Shown in pieces: positions 11,521 through 23,459 of a DNA stretch of 64,000 bases; position 1 is the stretch's first letter; each line of letters begins with the position of its first letter. The notes beneath the pieces are model-generated. The model had not been told where the DNA came from. It saw nothing but the letters and a program-made list of their open reading frames with translations, and searched no databases. This DNA is from Corynespora cassiicola. Lineage: Eukaryota > Ascomycota > Dothideomycetes > Pleosporales > Corynesporascaceae. Location: positions 2,108,001 to 2,172,000 of the forward strand of contig JAEUWY010000005.1 in assembly GCA_022059125.1 (NCBI GenBank). The letters are read 5' to 3'. Position numbers and translations under genes: made by a program.

Positions 11521-14048
11521 ATGCCAGTCTCATCGGGCGAAATCGCTGTCGTACAGAAAAGGAAGCGCACGGCCGGAGCCTGCCAGTCGTGCCATGAAAG
11601 AAAGGTCAGATGTAGCCTTTCCCATACTGGCTCACCATGCATAAACTGTGCGCTTGATCATCTCGTATGTGAGCCGCGGGTGGCTAAGAAACGGAGGTGA
11701 GTGAATAGAATCAGATGAGGCACGTGAAAAAACTGATACTCACCTATCTGCCGATTCTAGAGCGAAGACACATGAATCTTCAATTCAGAATTTGGCATCT
11801 TCGTCTACTAATGCTAATCCTACACCAAATGACGATGTCCAAAGGGAACTTTCCCCTTTATTGGATTCCGGGGCGACGACAGCACCTGAGAGCTCATGCC
11901 ACCATCAAAGTATTTCCGGTGCTATTCTTACCTCTATTGCCAATGATGATGATAATGGAGAGGCTGAAGCGCCCTATCATTCTTTGGGCGAACATTTCAG
12001 CCACTACGGTGGACAAGGTGGTAATGGCGTACTACATGCAAACGAAAACGCATCAGAAAACCACTTCGCACCCATCTATGGTACGTCAAATACGAACTAT
12101 CAACATTGAAATACGTAAGTACATGTGCTGGGGCCTTGAAGCTAATTTCCGTGAGTAGGTGATCCTAGAGGGGTTTCCCTCGTAGCAGACATATGTGAGC
12201 CTCAGCGGAAAGATAGAAGTGGACACCTCCTTGTACCGCGGATACGTCAACCGAACGTGGATTCGGAAACTCTCAATTACTTGAGGCTAAGAGGCGTCTT
12301 TGATTTGCCTACCCCGGAAGCATGCGAGATGCTGATTCGGGATTACTTTAACTATGTGCATCCATTCTTTCCAGTCGTTGAGGCAAGGTCGTTTATCGAA
12401 CAATTGGAAACATCTCTCCATAATCTGAGCATTCACCTGTTATGGAGCATTTTTCTAGCAGCTTCCAATGTAAGCCTCATATATTATGTTTCTCATACGT
12501 TAAATAACCCAATAAAGTTTGCAGATGATGCTACACTTGAGGCGGTCGGCTTCACGTCTCGGAAAGAGATGAAACGTTTCATGTATACCAAAGCAAAGGT
12601 GAGCAAAAGAGATCATAGTAAAACAATTGCAGTACATATAAGTGTTAATAAACCACAATAAGGCTCTTTATGATGCGGAGTATGAGAGAAATAAGATAAC
12701 CTTGATTCAGGCTGTGCTCTTGATGGGCTTCTGGTATGCTGATACTGAAGACAGAACGGGCCCTTGGCATTGGAATGGTGTCGCCATAAGCCTTTGTCAG
12801 ACGATTGGACTGCATCGTAATCCGGATACTAGCTCAAGTTCGGCGAAATCGGGATCAATGATTGATAAAAAGCTGTGGAGGCAGCTCTGGTGGAGCTGCT
12901 TTTATCGTGAGGCATGGTTTTCTGCCGGCATGGGTAGGCCTATGCGCATACGTCTTGCTGATTGCAATACCACGATGCCGGATGCTGAGGCCGAAGATGA
13001 ACTTGAAAGCCTTCCACAAAAGCTCCGTGAAAAATATCTCCCCAATGATTTGAGGGATATAGGCAAGCTTTGGACGCAACTTCTGAATGTTACGGTTGTT
13101 CTATCGAATGTTTTATTACAGCAACAGCGAGCTCAACAAACATTGCCTACTGAAGATGAGGTGCAAGCTGCAGAGAATCAGATACGAGCTTACTCGGATG
13201 AGTACAAAACGAACGCCTCACGTAAAAGAAGCAATCTGGCGACCCTATATGCATATCATTTCGAGATCTATGTGGAGTAAGTTCAGGGAGTCCTAGCTTA
13301 ACACTCTCAAATATCTAACATTCTACCCCAAGATCTGTTTCTCTCATATTATACCGGCCCTTTCTTCTCCCCGACTTGACTGAGCCAACTTCGGATGACT
13401 GGAAATTGACTGTAGAGCAAAGGACAAGATCTGCAGCCATGGCCACTAATCAGATCCTCAGCAATATCATCAGGGCAGACATGACAAGTGTCTGTCAATC
13501 TATAATGTATGTGCATGACCAGAAAATTATTGATGGAGAATCTAAGTCCTAGTTAGCTGCATCGCCCTAGTCCCAACATTGCAAATCCATCTTCTGGACT
13601 ATGCATCACCTAAGCCTTCCATACAACGCATGGGACATCAAAATCTTGAGCTATGTATGATTGTGGTTGAAGAGCTCAAGAAGACCTTATTTGGTGGTGA
13701 AATACTGTATAGAATGTTTACAAGAGCACAGAAGCAGATACGCGACCGCAAGCTCCCTGTTGCTCCATCTTCAGCTGCAGCTTCTGGAAACGAGCTATCA
13801 TCATCTACTACTTCAACTACAATGGATCTCTTGTCCGAAATGTCACCCGATGGATTCCTGAGTCAGGAAAACGGACTTGATACTTTGTTAGCGATCTGGA
13901 ATCCCGGCGCCCCAATTGCATCCTATGAATCCTGGGATAACTCTGAGTAAGTTTTTGGTCCTTTCTTCTACTTTTACATTTGTTACAATATGCCATTAAG
14001 CTTGACAAAATCGCTTATCTCTACAGGTTTTTGTGGTATAATTCATAG
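11521..14048 (+). CDS. Zn2Cys6 transcription factor, FarA/CTF1 (cutinase transcription factor) type
   Basis: Eight exons: 11521-11696, 11761-12080, 12159-12469, 12518-12598, 12663-13276, 13333-13506, 13557-13946, 14027-14048 (695 aa). The binuclear cluster lies at residues 21-48: GACQSCHERKVRC, then CINC and a sixth Cys in LVC, giving C-x2-C-x6-C-x8-C-x2-C-x6-C, flanked by KRKR and KKRR. A Fungal_trans domain follows (YVHPFFPVVEA, SRKEMKRFMYTKAKALYDA, WWSCFYREAWFSAG). The cluster spacing with a glycine-rich bend and the conserved regulatory domain match the family that controls fatty-acid catabolism and cutinase genes. The fourth intron (12470-12517) is 48 nt and in frame, so retention would add 16 residues. 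The last exon codes only FLWYNS. The neighbouring peroxisomal isomerase and CCTCGG-rich promoter fit a lipid-related role. Confidence 0.85.
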
Positions 14049-14264
14049 TCTTGAGCCAGACTTTTTTGCAGACAATATTTCCGCTGATCAGTTGAAAATG
14101 GCCTTTTCAGAGGACTGTACGAAGGAAAAGGTCTTTTGTTATAAAATAAATGAGAACTGTCGTCTTACTTGATTGATGTTTTTTTCTTTTACGAATTGCT
14201 GTGGAATAAAGTCTTAATTATACAGCTTAACAGCGAGACAGATATTCCCGTGCTAATTCCTGTG

Positions 14265-15135
14265 TCACAACTTGTGCTTTTTCTGGCCAGTCACGATCTT
14301 CTTCATCTCGGCCTGTGGAATACCCTCAGCAAATCTCTTCACACCGGTGAACAACTCATCCAAAGCCTGGCCCTCTTGCTCTCGAACAAGCGATCGTCGC
14401 ATGATTCGCTTCGTTTCCAGAACACTGGAGGGGACTAAGTGAGATCCGAACGAGTCCTTGACATCCTCCAGCACGCAGGCTCGAAATTCATGCTCATCTT
14501 TTGCTGATACAATGTTGTTGACAAAACCAACCGCTTTGAGTTCATCAGCTGTTATTTTTCTGCCTTTAAGGAGAGCCTCATTCGCCAGTCCTAGGCCCAT
14601 TCTACGCATGAACGCTGCGCTGGCCCCTCCTTCAGACACAAGGCCAAGAGACCCAAAAGGTGTGAGAAGATACGCCTCTGGAACGGCATAAACGAAGTCT
14701 GCGTGAGAAACTAGGGCGGCTGATAGTCCAATGACCGGTCCGTTCAATGCACATATGAGGATTTTGGAGTGCGAGAAGAATGCACTCGGAACATCGATGG
14801 TATTGTTCACAAGTGCGGGAAGCCAGGCTCTACGCGGTTCGTTCTCGCTAGCCCTAGCTGCGGTTGCCGCGCTGGCTTGGAGATCCGCACCCCTGCACGA
14901 CTTTAGTGGAGGTCCGAGAAATGGGAATGTGAGGACAGAAATACGCAGAAAAAAATCGGCCTGTACCAATGATCAAGGTCACAAGCGTATCAGGGTGGAT
15001 ATCTGCTTCTCTTAAGAGACTACCCAGACGATAGTACAACGAAGTGGTAAGAGCGTTGAGTTTCTTTGGTAGGTTCAGTGTAACGATGCCAACATTTTGT
15101 TCAACGGCGAAAGTGATGGCTGTATCGTCGGACAT
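14265..15135 (-). CDS. Peroxisomal enoyl-CoA hydratase/isomerase (delta3,delta2-enoyl-CoA isomerase-like)
   Basis: Two exons, complement of 14265-14892 and 14945-15135 (272 aa). The junction restores the crotonase-fold signature GTGRFFSAGADL. The second oxyanion-hole segment (ICALNGPVIGLSAAL) and a Glu in GLVSEGGAS, the catalytic acid of ECI-type isomerases, are present. The C-terminus ends in KKHKL; HKL is an acceptable PTS1, so import into peroxisomes is expected. The enzyme would shift double bonds during beta-oxidation of unsaturated fatty acids. I chose the start at MSDDTAITF because it gives the family length; an in-frame Met 15 codons upstream exists. It is convergent with the FarA-like regulator and divergent from the THEM6-like gene. 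Confidence 0.88.
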
Positions 15136-16148
15136 TATGAAAAGAAAATTGGCTGCAGATGATTCAGATGATCCGATCATGTAAAGGCAATGGGAATTTA
15201 TACAAGCATCCTGGAGGGTGGGTGCTTGATGCTTGGCCTCTTACCGAGGCGCCTCGGTACCATACAAGGCTTCGCCAGTCGCTCTTTGCTCAGTACTAAT
15301 GCATCAAGAGCAAGGAAATGATGGGAAAAACATATAAAAAAAATTCTGGGAAGTTAAAGAGGAATATCAAAGCCCGAATATGCACTGTAAATGTAAGAGG
15401 TGTAAAAGATATTACTGCTGCAGTAGTATGGTTAAGGTACTTACGGATGGCATTGCTTGATATCCCTAGTTTTTTTATGGTGCAAAAGCTATTCTGCTCT
15501 ATCTTTTTGACTTCGTAGTGGTGTTCGTTTTTGCAGACCTCTGTCACGGGACGGCCAGTGTACCTAGCGCGCTAATGATAATTAAGACTAGCGCTTGCTA
15601 ACTCACCTCGGTACCTTTGCAACTCCCAAATAGAATAGACAATGTTAATTGCATTATTCGCTGCAGCTATAAAATCCCACGGCTACTGGATATTGACTAA
15701 ACCACGATCTTGGACTCCATGCATAGGCCTCGGAAAAAACATAATCGGATCGCCGAGGCATGTTACTACGGAACATGGCGTGTAAAGCGCCGAGGTTGCA
15801 GGAAGTGGGTTTACGATGGTGCTCGCTTCTAGCTAATGCCGACAGAATATAACCAAATTATCACCCGAGCCGTTTTAAAACACCGAGGTCCGTGGAATTA
15901 CTGGGGACGGGAGAACAGGCTCCAGTACTAATAGTCACTTGGTTGTGATGCAAACGCAAAAAGGTTTTACTCTAATCTTCTCTATGAGCGATTTTTTGGG
16001 TATCTACAGCAAGCCACATGTCACCCCTGCGCAAGTTGACTGTCAGGAAACACTGTCTATACTTCTGTCAATCGCCTTGGTAGAGCTTGAAAGTCTTTCA
16101 TACATCCTCTCTACCACTTAAATAATATTTCACCAACGGTCTTTCATT
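15136..16148. other. Divergent promoter region, 1.01 kb
   Basis: Intergenic between the isomerase (minus) and the THEM6-like gene (plus). It contains the CCTCGG cluster described separately. The rest is AT-rich; short open frames here have no recognisable domain. Confidence 0.55.
15243..15888. promoter_or_regulatory. Cluster of seven CCTCGG/CCGAGG elements, including a perfect palindrome
   Basis: Hexamers at 15244-15249, 15252-15257, 15606-15611, 15728-15733, 15753-15758, 15790-15795 and 15883-15888. The first two form the perfect inverted repeat ACCGAGGCGCCTCGGT (15243-15258). Counting both strands, a given hexamer is expected about once per 2 kb, so seven within 645 bp is a strong excess. 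CCTCGG is the known FarA/FarB-CTF1 site before fatty-acid catabolism genes, and a gene of this factor family lies 1.2 kb away. Direct control of both flanking genes is inferred. Confidence 0.7.
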
Positions 16149-17036
16149 ATGGGACTATGGAAGTGGACGCTCAGCCTATTTTTGATTCTGAATCTGAAGA
16201 GTCTTATATTCTCTTGGCACGTAAGTTCATAGTTTATTATCCAGGACTGCTGATCACAAATCCTTTTGTATCTAACCCTTGGCTAGCTCCGTTTCTTCTG
16301 GGCGCTCTGGAGGGGGATCTGTCTACACCGTAACTCCGCTCACCGCCTTCAACCTCGCCACATTCTCCTCCCTACCATATGCACTTCACAGACTACATTG
16401 ATGGAGATGGACTTCAACCTGCATAAGTCGAATTCTACATACTTCACAGATCTTGACATCGTGAGAGCATATCATAGTGGAGTACTTTTTGGTCCTCTTT
16501 TTATGCCTAGGCAGGGTGGCAAACGTTGTAACTTGATTGTTAGTGCTGTTTTATGCAACTTTAAGCGGGAGGTCAAACCTTTGAGAGGTTACGAGATATC
16601 CACGAAAGTTGTCAGCTGGGATGAAAAATGGATCTACATGGTTACGCACTTTGTAGAGCATGGTAGGACTGGATCGAGTCGAGGTTTGTTAGAAATTGGC
16701 CCCTTGAACGGTATGGTTGAACTTCCGGGAGTGGTTTCCAGAGGCACACAATCAGAAGGTGTTCTTGCCTCTGCAATTACCCGGTTGGTGTGCAAGAGGG
16801 GCAGGATTACCATACCACCGATACGTGTTTTGAGGGAGTGTAATATTCTTCCTCATCAAACGGGTAGTTCGGATCCATCTGATATGGAAAACATTAGCTT
16901 AGGAATCCCGGAAGATGTTGAATTGTACAGGACAACTAACCTACCTGTTGCCCAACTCCAGCACGGCTGGGATAAAGTTCATGAACTCTTTTGTGAGCAG
17001 GAAAGAGTATTAGGAAGGCATGGATATACCCTATAA
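16149..17036 (+). CDS. THEM6-like hotdog (thioesterase-superfamily) protein with N-terminal membrane anchor
   Basis: Two exons, 16149-16220 and 16287-17036 (273 aa). Residues 1-25 form a single hydrophobic segment (MGLWKWTLSLFLILNLKS). The following part matches THEM6/DSCD75-type proteins: MEMDFNLHKSNSTYFTDLDI is the diagnostic block, followed by NLIVSAVLCNFKREVKPL and SWDEKWIYMVTHFV. Relatives are hotdog-fold proteins, several of them near fungal secondary-metabolite or lipid genes, but the reaction is not established. It shares a CCTCGG-rich divergent promoter with the peroxisomal isomerase, which suggests an acyl-CoA or acyl-ester substrate; that is inference. Confidence 0.82.
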
Positions 17037-18089
17037 TTGTTTTTGGCGGTTTTAAAAACAATAACACCTTGATGCATGCTGGATTTTCCCTGGCACCATA
17101 CTATCGCCTGCTGCTTCCTGTGATAGCTGGAGATTCATTTCGTTAAGAATCCATTTAGAATTCACTGCCTGTTACGTTTATTAAGGTGAACGTGTGCCTG
17201 GAAAACCCGAAAAGGGTAGATATCGTTGTCAAATGATTTCTTCAAGACATGTCTAATGCGATCTTCACGACGAATACAGTTAGAGTGTCTCATATGATTT
17301 GTATATTTGACAAGTTCTATAAACTCTCTACAGTTGATAAAAGAGATGGCCTGTAAGCTCGATGCAGGAGTATACAGAGCTAACTGTACTAATTATTTCC
17401 AGTAATGTTGCAGCCGCGCATTTGGTTGCTATAGCTAGTCGTTAAGGCAGTCAAAGATTTATTGGCAACTACAGTATTGTGGGACTACTTTGTTATCTAC
17501 CGGTATCTACCTAGGTACCTAGGTACCTCCAGGTGGTAACTTGTATGTGTACACGTGACCTACATAGAGACAGCAATACTTTATTTTAGCAGTTCTAAAT
17601 AGAACAAAACATTTTATACCATGTACATAATTCTACACATAAGGTGTTTAACTGTGCAAATATATGTTTCCTGATTTTATCGAGACCAACATTGTCTTCT
17701 TACATCTTTCAACAATCTACATCGTTATAATCGTTCTCCTTCTTTTATTCGGGAGCGTGGGCGAAATGTACCACCTATAGTACACAAGTAAAATAAGCAG
17801 GGAATTCCGCATCCATTCATTTGAGTCACATTTTGTTATTTGCCCTGGAACGCTTCAGAGGCACTACAGACATTTTAATTTTAGCAGGCTAGGTAGCCAG
17901 CTCACCGTTTATCATTTGAAGAAAAGAGAATTAAAATCACGCTGATAACATAAGAGTTTGGCTTAAGTAGTAAATCTTAGCTGTGTTGTAGCCAAAGTTC
18001 GGTATCGGGCATTCCATCACTGCTACAAGTGCCATTGTCTATCGCTCAGACCCCTCTGCAAATCCACTCCCACAACTTACCCACCCAAC
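17037..18089. other. Intergenic, 1.05 kb, with CCTAGGTA repeat
   Basis: AT-rich, no open frame of note. Near 17507-17530 the sequence repeats CCTAGGTA (TACCTAGGTACCTAGGTACC, self-complementary), the same kind of motif as near 8.7 and 19.8 kb. The 5' flank of the next gene occupies the last few hundred bases. Confidence 0.5.
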
Positions 18090-19322
18090 ATGGAGGCCCG
18101 AAGGCTTACTGATACATTCCACAACCCGATTTTGGCTGCAGCCAGACAAAAAGTTGAGGGTATGCTGCCTCAAGCACGTATCCAACGCTACCGGCACCTG
18201 ATCACCATCGGCCGCGGAAAGGCGAAAAGGAACAAGAACGCGAAAACGACGAACCACCGAGACTTACGAAAGCTTCTCAAAGAATCTCCCCAAGCTCTAA
18301 AAGCCCATAATGAATATGTTCTTACTTACAATCAACTGCAGCCCAGTGAGAAGGTTCGGTTGCGGGTGGTTACAGAGGAGGAGATTAGCCCCAAAGATGA
18401 TGGCAACCACCGCGACGAGTACACCACATCCATTCATAGCCCCACACCAAGTATTAACCGCGAATTTATCTTGGAATCTGAGTATGAGCAAATATCCAGA
18501 CCTGTCAATGAGGCCCAGAGCGCTGAGACGAGCGGCGTGGAAAACCAGCAGAACAGGTATGATTTTCCTCTAAATCTCCTCAGCCAGGAACCCGCCGCCA
18601 CCAACCAGAGATTTTTCAATTACGGCTCAGGCCATGGGCGATTGCCAGATTTGGGGAGGTATGCAGTGAAGGATACCGTTGGGGGCGATATCAGTGGCAA
18701 GCGCCGCGGCAACCGCGGCAGTGACAGCGGTCACGCCCAACTTGATGACACTCTGAGCGCCCTCTACCACAAAATCCCACAACCTTCACAAGCAGATTAT
18801 AATACAAATTCTACCAGGATGCAGCCTGGCAGCCACTCCAGCGGTGAGAGACCTTCATCCTTGGTACCAACTACGCTCCCGCATCAACCGACCGCCTCTG
18901 GGTATACCAGCCACCGCATGCTTGCCCCGGCTCCCACCATCAACGTTCGGATTTTGGATTCTCAAGAATATATGTACTTTCCTAAGGGCACCACTATGGA
19001 GGTTCCGGTGCAAAACCCGGAGCGTTTTCCTCACCATTTGATCCGGGGCTTGGCACCAACCATCGTCATCACCGATCTCAAGATCTTCCTGGAAGACTTC
19101 ATCCCCATCAAAATCACTGGCAAGCTTCAAAACTCTTTATACAATGCCTTCTGGGTCGATATAAAAGCGGATGAGAGGCTTTTCGGGCTGTTTGGCATGA
19201 ATATTGTCAGACCTGGGGTTCTGTCGCCTGAACGGCTCCTGGAGTCTGGATTTCATCTCGAGTTGAGACCAGTGCTTGGCCTACCGGACGAACGCTGGTC
19301 TAATTTGATTCTCGCCCGCTAG
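18090..19322 (+). CDS. Hypothetical protein, mostly disordered with a C-terminal folded region
   Basis: Single exon, 410 aa. I do not recognise it. Residues 1-70 are basic and helical in character (KAKRNKNAKTTNHRDLRKLL). The middle is Ser, Pro, Asn and Gln rich and likely disordered. Residues from about 285 to the end alternate hydrophobic and polar stretches (INVRILDSQEYMYFP, GLAPTIVITDLKIFLEDF, FGMNIVRPGVLSPERLLE), which suggests a small folded domain. No signal peptide or membrane segment. It stands alone, with over 1 kb of non-coding DNA on each side. Confidence 0.7.
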   Translation: MEARRLTDTFHNPILAAARQKVEGMLPQARIQRYRHLITIGRGKAKRNKNAKTTNHRDLRKLLKESPQALKAHNEYVLTYNQLQPSEKVRLRVVTEEEISPKDDGNHRDEYTTSIHSPTPSINREFILESEYEQISRPVNEAQSAETSGVENQQNRYDFPLNLLSQEPAATNQRFFNYGSGHGRLPDLGRYAVKDTVGGDISGKRRGNRGSDSGHAQLDDTLSALYHKIPQPSQADYNTNSTRMQPGSHSSGERPSSLVPTTLPHQPTASGYTSHRMLAPAPTINVRILDSQEYMYFPKGTTMEVPVQNPERFPHHLIRGLAPTIVITDLKIFLEDFIPIKITGKLQNSLYNAFWVDIKADERLFGLFGMNIVRPGVLSPERLLESGFHLELRPVLGLPDERWSNLILAR

Positions 19323-20680
19323 ACACTTCTGAGTCGACTCGGATTCAAGACCCATAGGATCTGTCAACACCCAACGACCCAAGACGATGATAAACGCTCA
19401 CATACATTCGATGGATCTCACAAATGGAGGGTCAAGATTGCAAACGAGGAAAACAGGAATGTTTTTGTAAAGAAGATTTGGTATTGAAAGGACAGTGTGC
19501 AACACGTGCGTCAGGAGAAGTGTATTATGACTTGGAAAAACCCGGAAGGGGTCGAGTGTGGATTGTCCGCACCTAGATTGTCTGCTTGAAGTCTTATTGA
19601 TGGACTTTTTCACTATTATTGTGTTGGTATTGGTAACTGGCATTTGTACTAATACGAAATTGTTCACTTGTTAGATGTGTTCAATAAGGGTGATCAAATT
19701 AATGAAAGAGTGATGAAGTTATGGGTGAAGCCAGCCCAACGTGAACCGAATCAGTTGATCACGCGTCTTCTTCAATGATGTGCCGACCTCCCTAGTACCT
19801 ACTAGATAGGTAGGTAGATAAACATACTCGAATGTATGATAGTTGGAGTTACCTAGAAATTCATTTCATACCGGCATAAAGACGCACGCAAAACATCTTG
19901 GGCTGCGTGCCTACCTAAGTGGTCTACGGGTGACACAAATACTTATCCCAACAGAGAGGGCACCATATCACATAATGGCAACTTGATAGAGGCAGAGAAA
20001 AGGTACTTGAGAGAATTTTCTAGCTTCTCCATACGTCGGGATACCCCTTGCTCGCTTCGGTCTTTCGGAGCTCAACCATCGGTATTTCGTGGTCGCTGCA
20101 TACCGGTCTCGGGGAGATTCATATCGCCGCACTATATTCCACTTCACCCAATCATCCGAACCCTGGGTTTTTTACGTAGTCAAAGTATCGTGTTTTGGTG
20201 TTCAGAATCAAAATAAGCTTCAATGACATTGTACAGTGGGCTCATACCACATACGGCACGGATTTAACCCTCGCTAAAATCCGACCATGATTATCTGATT
20301 ATTATACCCGTCACCCAGCAAATGTACGCGTAGAGCTTATCCCTGTGTTTATGTGAGAATCATACAGCGAAACGGAAGCCCTCCACGCTTCCGCTTATCA
20401 TCAGTCGCCAATAGCGATAGCCACGGCGTCTTGGCCGTTGAGTTTGCCATCTCTAGGCTTTCCAATGGTTGGGAAAAAGTACCAGGTGCAAGTCACGGCA
20501 AATACTGCATTGGCTAGACTCATAGAGCTAAGTGCAACATGGGGTGATATACTAAAGAAAGAATGACAGGCTTATAAAAGTCACCAAACTTGCTCCTCTG
20601 CGACAACAGTCCAGAGCTCTTTTGCGATCATTTCTTATCTCACGGAGCAGAATAATACACCTGCCATTGCGATCGATACT
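19323..20680. other. Intergenic, 1.36 kb
   Basis: No supported gene. Contains a TAGGTAGGTAGATA-type repeat near 19803-19818. A 77-codon open frame at 19983-20216 has no domain or splice support. The last 300 bp are the probable promoter of the FMO gene. Confidence 0.5.
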
Positions 20681-22812
20681 ATGGAATTCCCATCCAAAGT
20701 CGATTTTCGAAGCAAGGTTTACCAGCCACTTCCTCGTACCGCCAGTGTCGTGGAATGGGATCACGTTGATGCGCATACGACTGCCAACCAGCTCCTGAGT
20801 CAGCTTTCGGATGCCCTAGACACTTCTGATTCTCAGATCTTGTCCGAGCTTTTCAGATCTTCTGGTTGTCACTGGAGAGACACGTTAGCGCTTACGGCTC
20901 ATTTGAGGACTTTCAACGGCCACAATGTGGTACCAACAGCACTTCATTTGCTTCATCGAAAGCGCAGGATTCAGGAGATCCAGCTGGGTAGTGCGATGAA
21001 TGCGGGGCTAGACGAAAATTTGGTAAGCTATCCCAAGTGCAATAAGATCATCCATCGTGCTGACTGTACATAGAAATGGATGAGCATTGAATTCGCTTTC
21101 AGAACCACGTCTCCTCCCGCAATGTGCAAGGGCCTGATGCTGACGGTGCCGGAATCTATAAACAACTCATTAGTGTGGAAGATCTGGTCCATGGCAACAT
21201 GGATGGTTGATTTCGAGCCCTGTCCCGAGAACGAAAATCTACTTCGAGAGCCTACAGAACCACTGCAAGCCGATCGACACATCTCTACAGACGTGCTGAT
21301 AATCGGCGGTGGCAACTCGTGAGTACTCCGAAACATTTGAGGACAAAACCATCGCATAATGACCAATCACTGTAGGGGGCTCATTCTTGGTGCGCGGCTA
21401 AAAGCCCTCGGAGTGGACTTCGTGATTGTCGAGAAGAATGCGAAGGCTGGTGACAACTGGGCAAACAGATACGATGACATGCGATTCCACATATACAAGT
21501 CAATAGTGCACACGCCTTATCTTCGTGAGTATAATGATATCCATTTTCTCTTCACTTGCCAGTCTATCACTAACGCGGAAGTCAGCATATCCGGATGATG
21601 CGGGGGAGTTGTTGCACAAGAACGAACTTTCGGCTCAGATGTCGCACTTTGCTCAGGAATTCCATCTCAACGGCAGGGTAATGTACCAAAGCAAACCAGA
21701 ATCAACAACGTACGACGAAGAAAGAAAGATTTGGAACTCCAAAATTTCCTGCATCCACGGCGGGAAACAAGTGTCGGCAAAATTCCTCGTCCTTGCACAT
21801 GGAGGCGGATTCAGCGGACGTTTTGTGCCCAACTTACCAGATTTTGATCTTTTCAAAGGATCTAATCAACACTCAGTCGACTTCCGGAATGCAGAAAATT
21901 TAGTCAAGGCTGGTGCAAAGGTCTGAGCAGTTGTGGGTATCACGTTTATAATGTGCAGATGCTAACATTAGTTTCAGTCCGTCATCATTGTTGGCTCAGC
22001 CAATACTGCGTTCGATGTGATGGTAAACTGTTACAATGCAGGCCTGGAGACAACCATGGTTCAGCGATCAGAGACATTTGTGCTCCCTGTAACCTCTTGT
22101 AAGCATCCCGCCGGGTTTGGGATGTACGACATTCTCCCTACCGATAAGGCTGATGCCATTACTCATGCGAGTCCACTCGCAGTGGGTGGTCCAATCCTCT
22201 TTCGCCTGCACGCAATGATGTCGGAAGCCGAACCGTGAGTACCAAACACACCTACATGAGAATGATCCTGTGCTGATATTCGACAGAGATAGATACAAGC
22301 CCGTAAGAGAGGCCGGCTTTCTGGTCCATGATGCAACAAAAGGGGACATTCTTTATCAGCTCCTCGATCGATGCGGAGGGCACTTTGTAGATATGGGCCC
22401 TGGCATTGATCTTATAGCTACAAAAAAAGTTGGAATCAAATCGGGAGTGAGTCCCACCGGGTATACACCGGAAGGGCTCCAGCTTAGCGACGGAACCTAC
22501 CTTACTGCGGATGCTATCATCTGGTGTACCGGGTTCGGAAGCGGGGACGGAAGGAAAGGAATTTCCGATGCACTTGGCATCGGATCGGAGCAGATTGTAG
22601 GCAAAATGGAACCGCTCTGGGGGGTTGATGCGGAAGGTGAAGTCCGAGGGCTTTACAAGCGGGGATTGTATCAAGATAATGTGTGGGTACTTGCCGGTGG
22701 AACTACGGCGCATCGGTTCTATTCGAAGGTGATTGCATTGCAGATCAAAGGCTTGCTCGAAGGCTTGCTATCTGAGCCCTACCGCGAAACGCCCACTGGC
22801 TCACGTACTTGA
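20681..22812 (+). CDS. Flavin-containing monooxygenase (class B, YUCCA/FMO-like, about 600 aa)
   Basis: Six exons: 20681-21022, 21074-21318, 21376-21524, 21586-21920, 21978-22234, 22287-22812 (617 aa). The FAD Rossmann motif is split by intron 2 and restored as VLIIGGGNSGLILGARL; the NADPH motif reads IIVGSANTAFDV; IIWCTGFGSG is the later ATG-type motif. An N-terminal extension of about 200 residues (with IEFAFRTTSPPAMCKG) is typical of the long fungal/bacterial FMOs that carry an NTF2-like region before the FAD fold. It should use NADPH and O2 to oxygenate a small organic substrate, which cannot be predicted. The fourth intron starts with the weak donor GTCTGA, which deserves an RNA check. 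Confidence 0.87.
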
Positions 22813-23459
22813 AAGCTTGTGGGCGTAACTTGCGCTATAGGTGCTATGGACCATATTCTAGCAAAATCAAATTATCTTACGTCGTCATCATCGCTGCCCT
22901 GTTTAAAACGCTGAAATTATGAGATAGTGCACAATTACATAGCCGCGGACATTGTATGTCCGAGATGAATACAGTTACCACTAATCTCAAAGCAAAGAGA
23001 TACGCCTGATAGACTGATGTACCTATCCCGGTAATGTATAGCCGAACTAGACCTTGGTGATTGCTTGGCTATCGGCTGCTGCACCTTAACGTTAGGTAAT
23101 ACGTTTGGGAAGACATCTCACAACCCTGTCTCTTCATATGGAGAGTCCATAAAACTGCATTAGCGAGATACCCAGCTGAGTGGAATGGAGCGGAATGCTT
23201 GTGTTTTCTTGGCACACTAACCCCCACCTTTCCTTATCACTATCCAAAGCGATTAAGATCAACCATACAAGATGTTACGGGTATGTAGAGCATGTCAATC
23301 AGATAGTTGGGTCTTCCCATAACAGTTATAATGTGACGTTGGCATTTACTTATATTACCTACTCTCGCTGTCCTTGCCCAGCTGCAGTTCGATCGTATCA
23401 AAAGGAGATTTTCTTGGCCTGTGAACATCATCACTTGTTGGGGATTATTGTATTTCATA
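22813..23459. other. Intergenic, 647 bp
   Basis: The 3' flank of the FMO gene and 5' flank of the amidohydrolase gene. No other gene or repeat recognised. Confidence 0.5.

Noticed and set aside
12470..12524. Acceptor at GCAG 12524 in the Zn2Cys6 gene
   Set aside because: It shifts the frame out of the conserved DDATLEAVGFTSRKE block; AAAG at 12517 keeps it.
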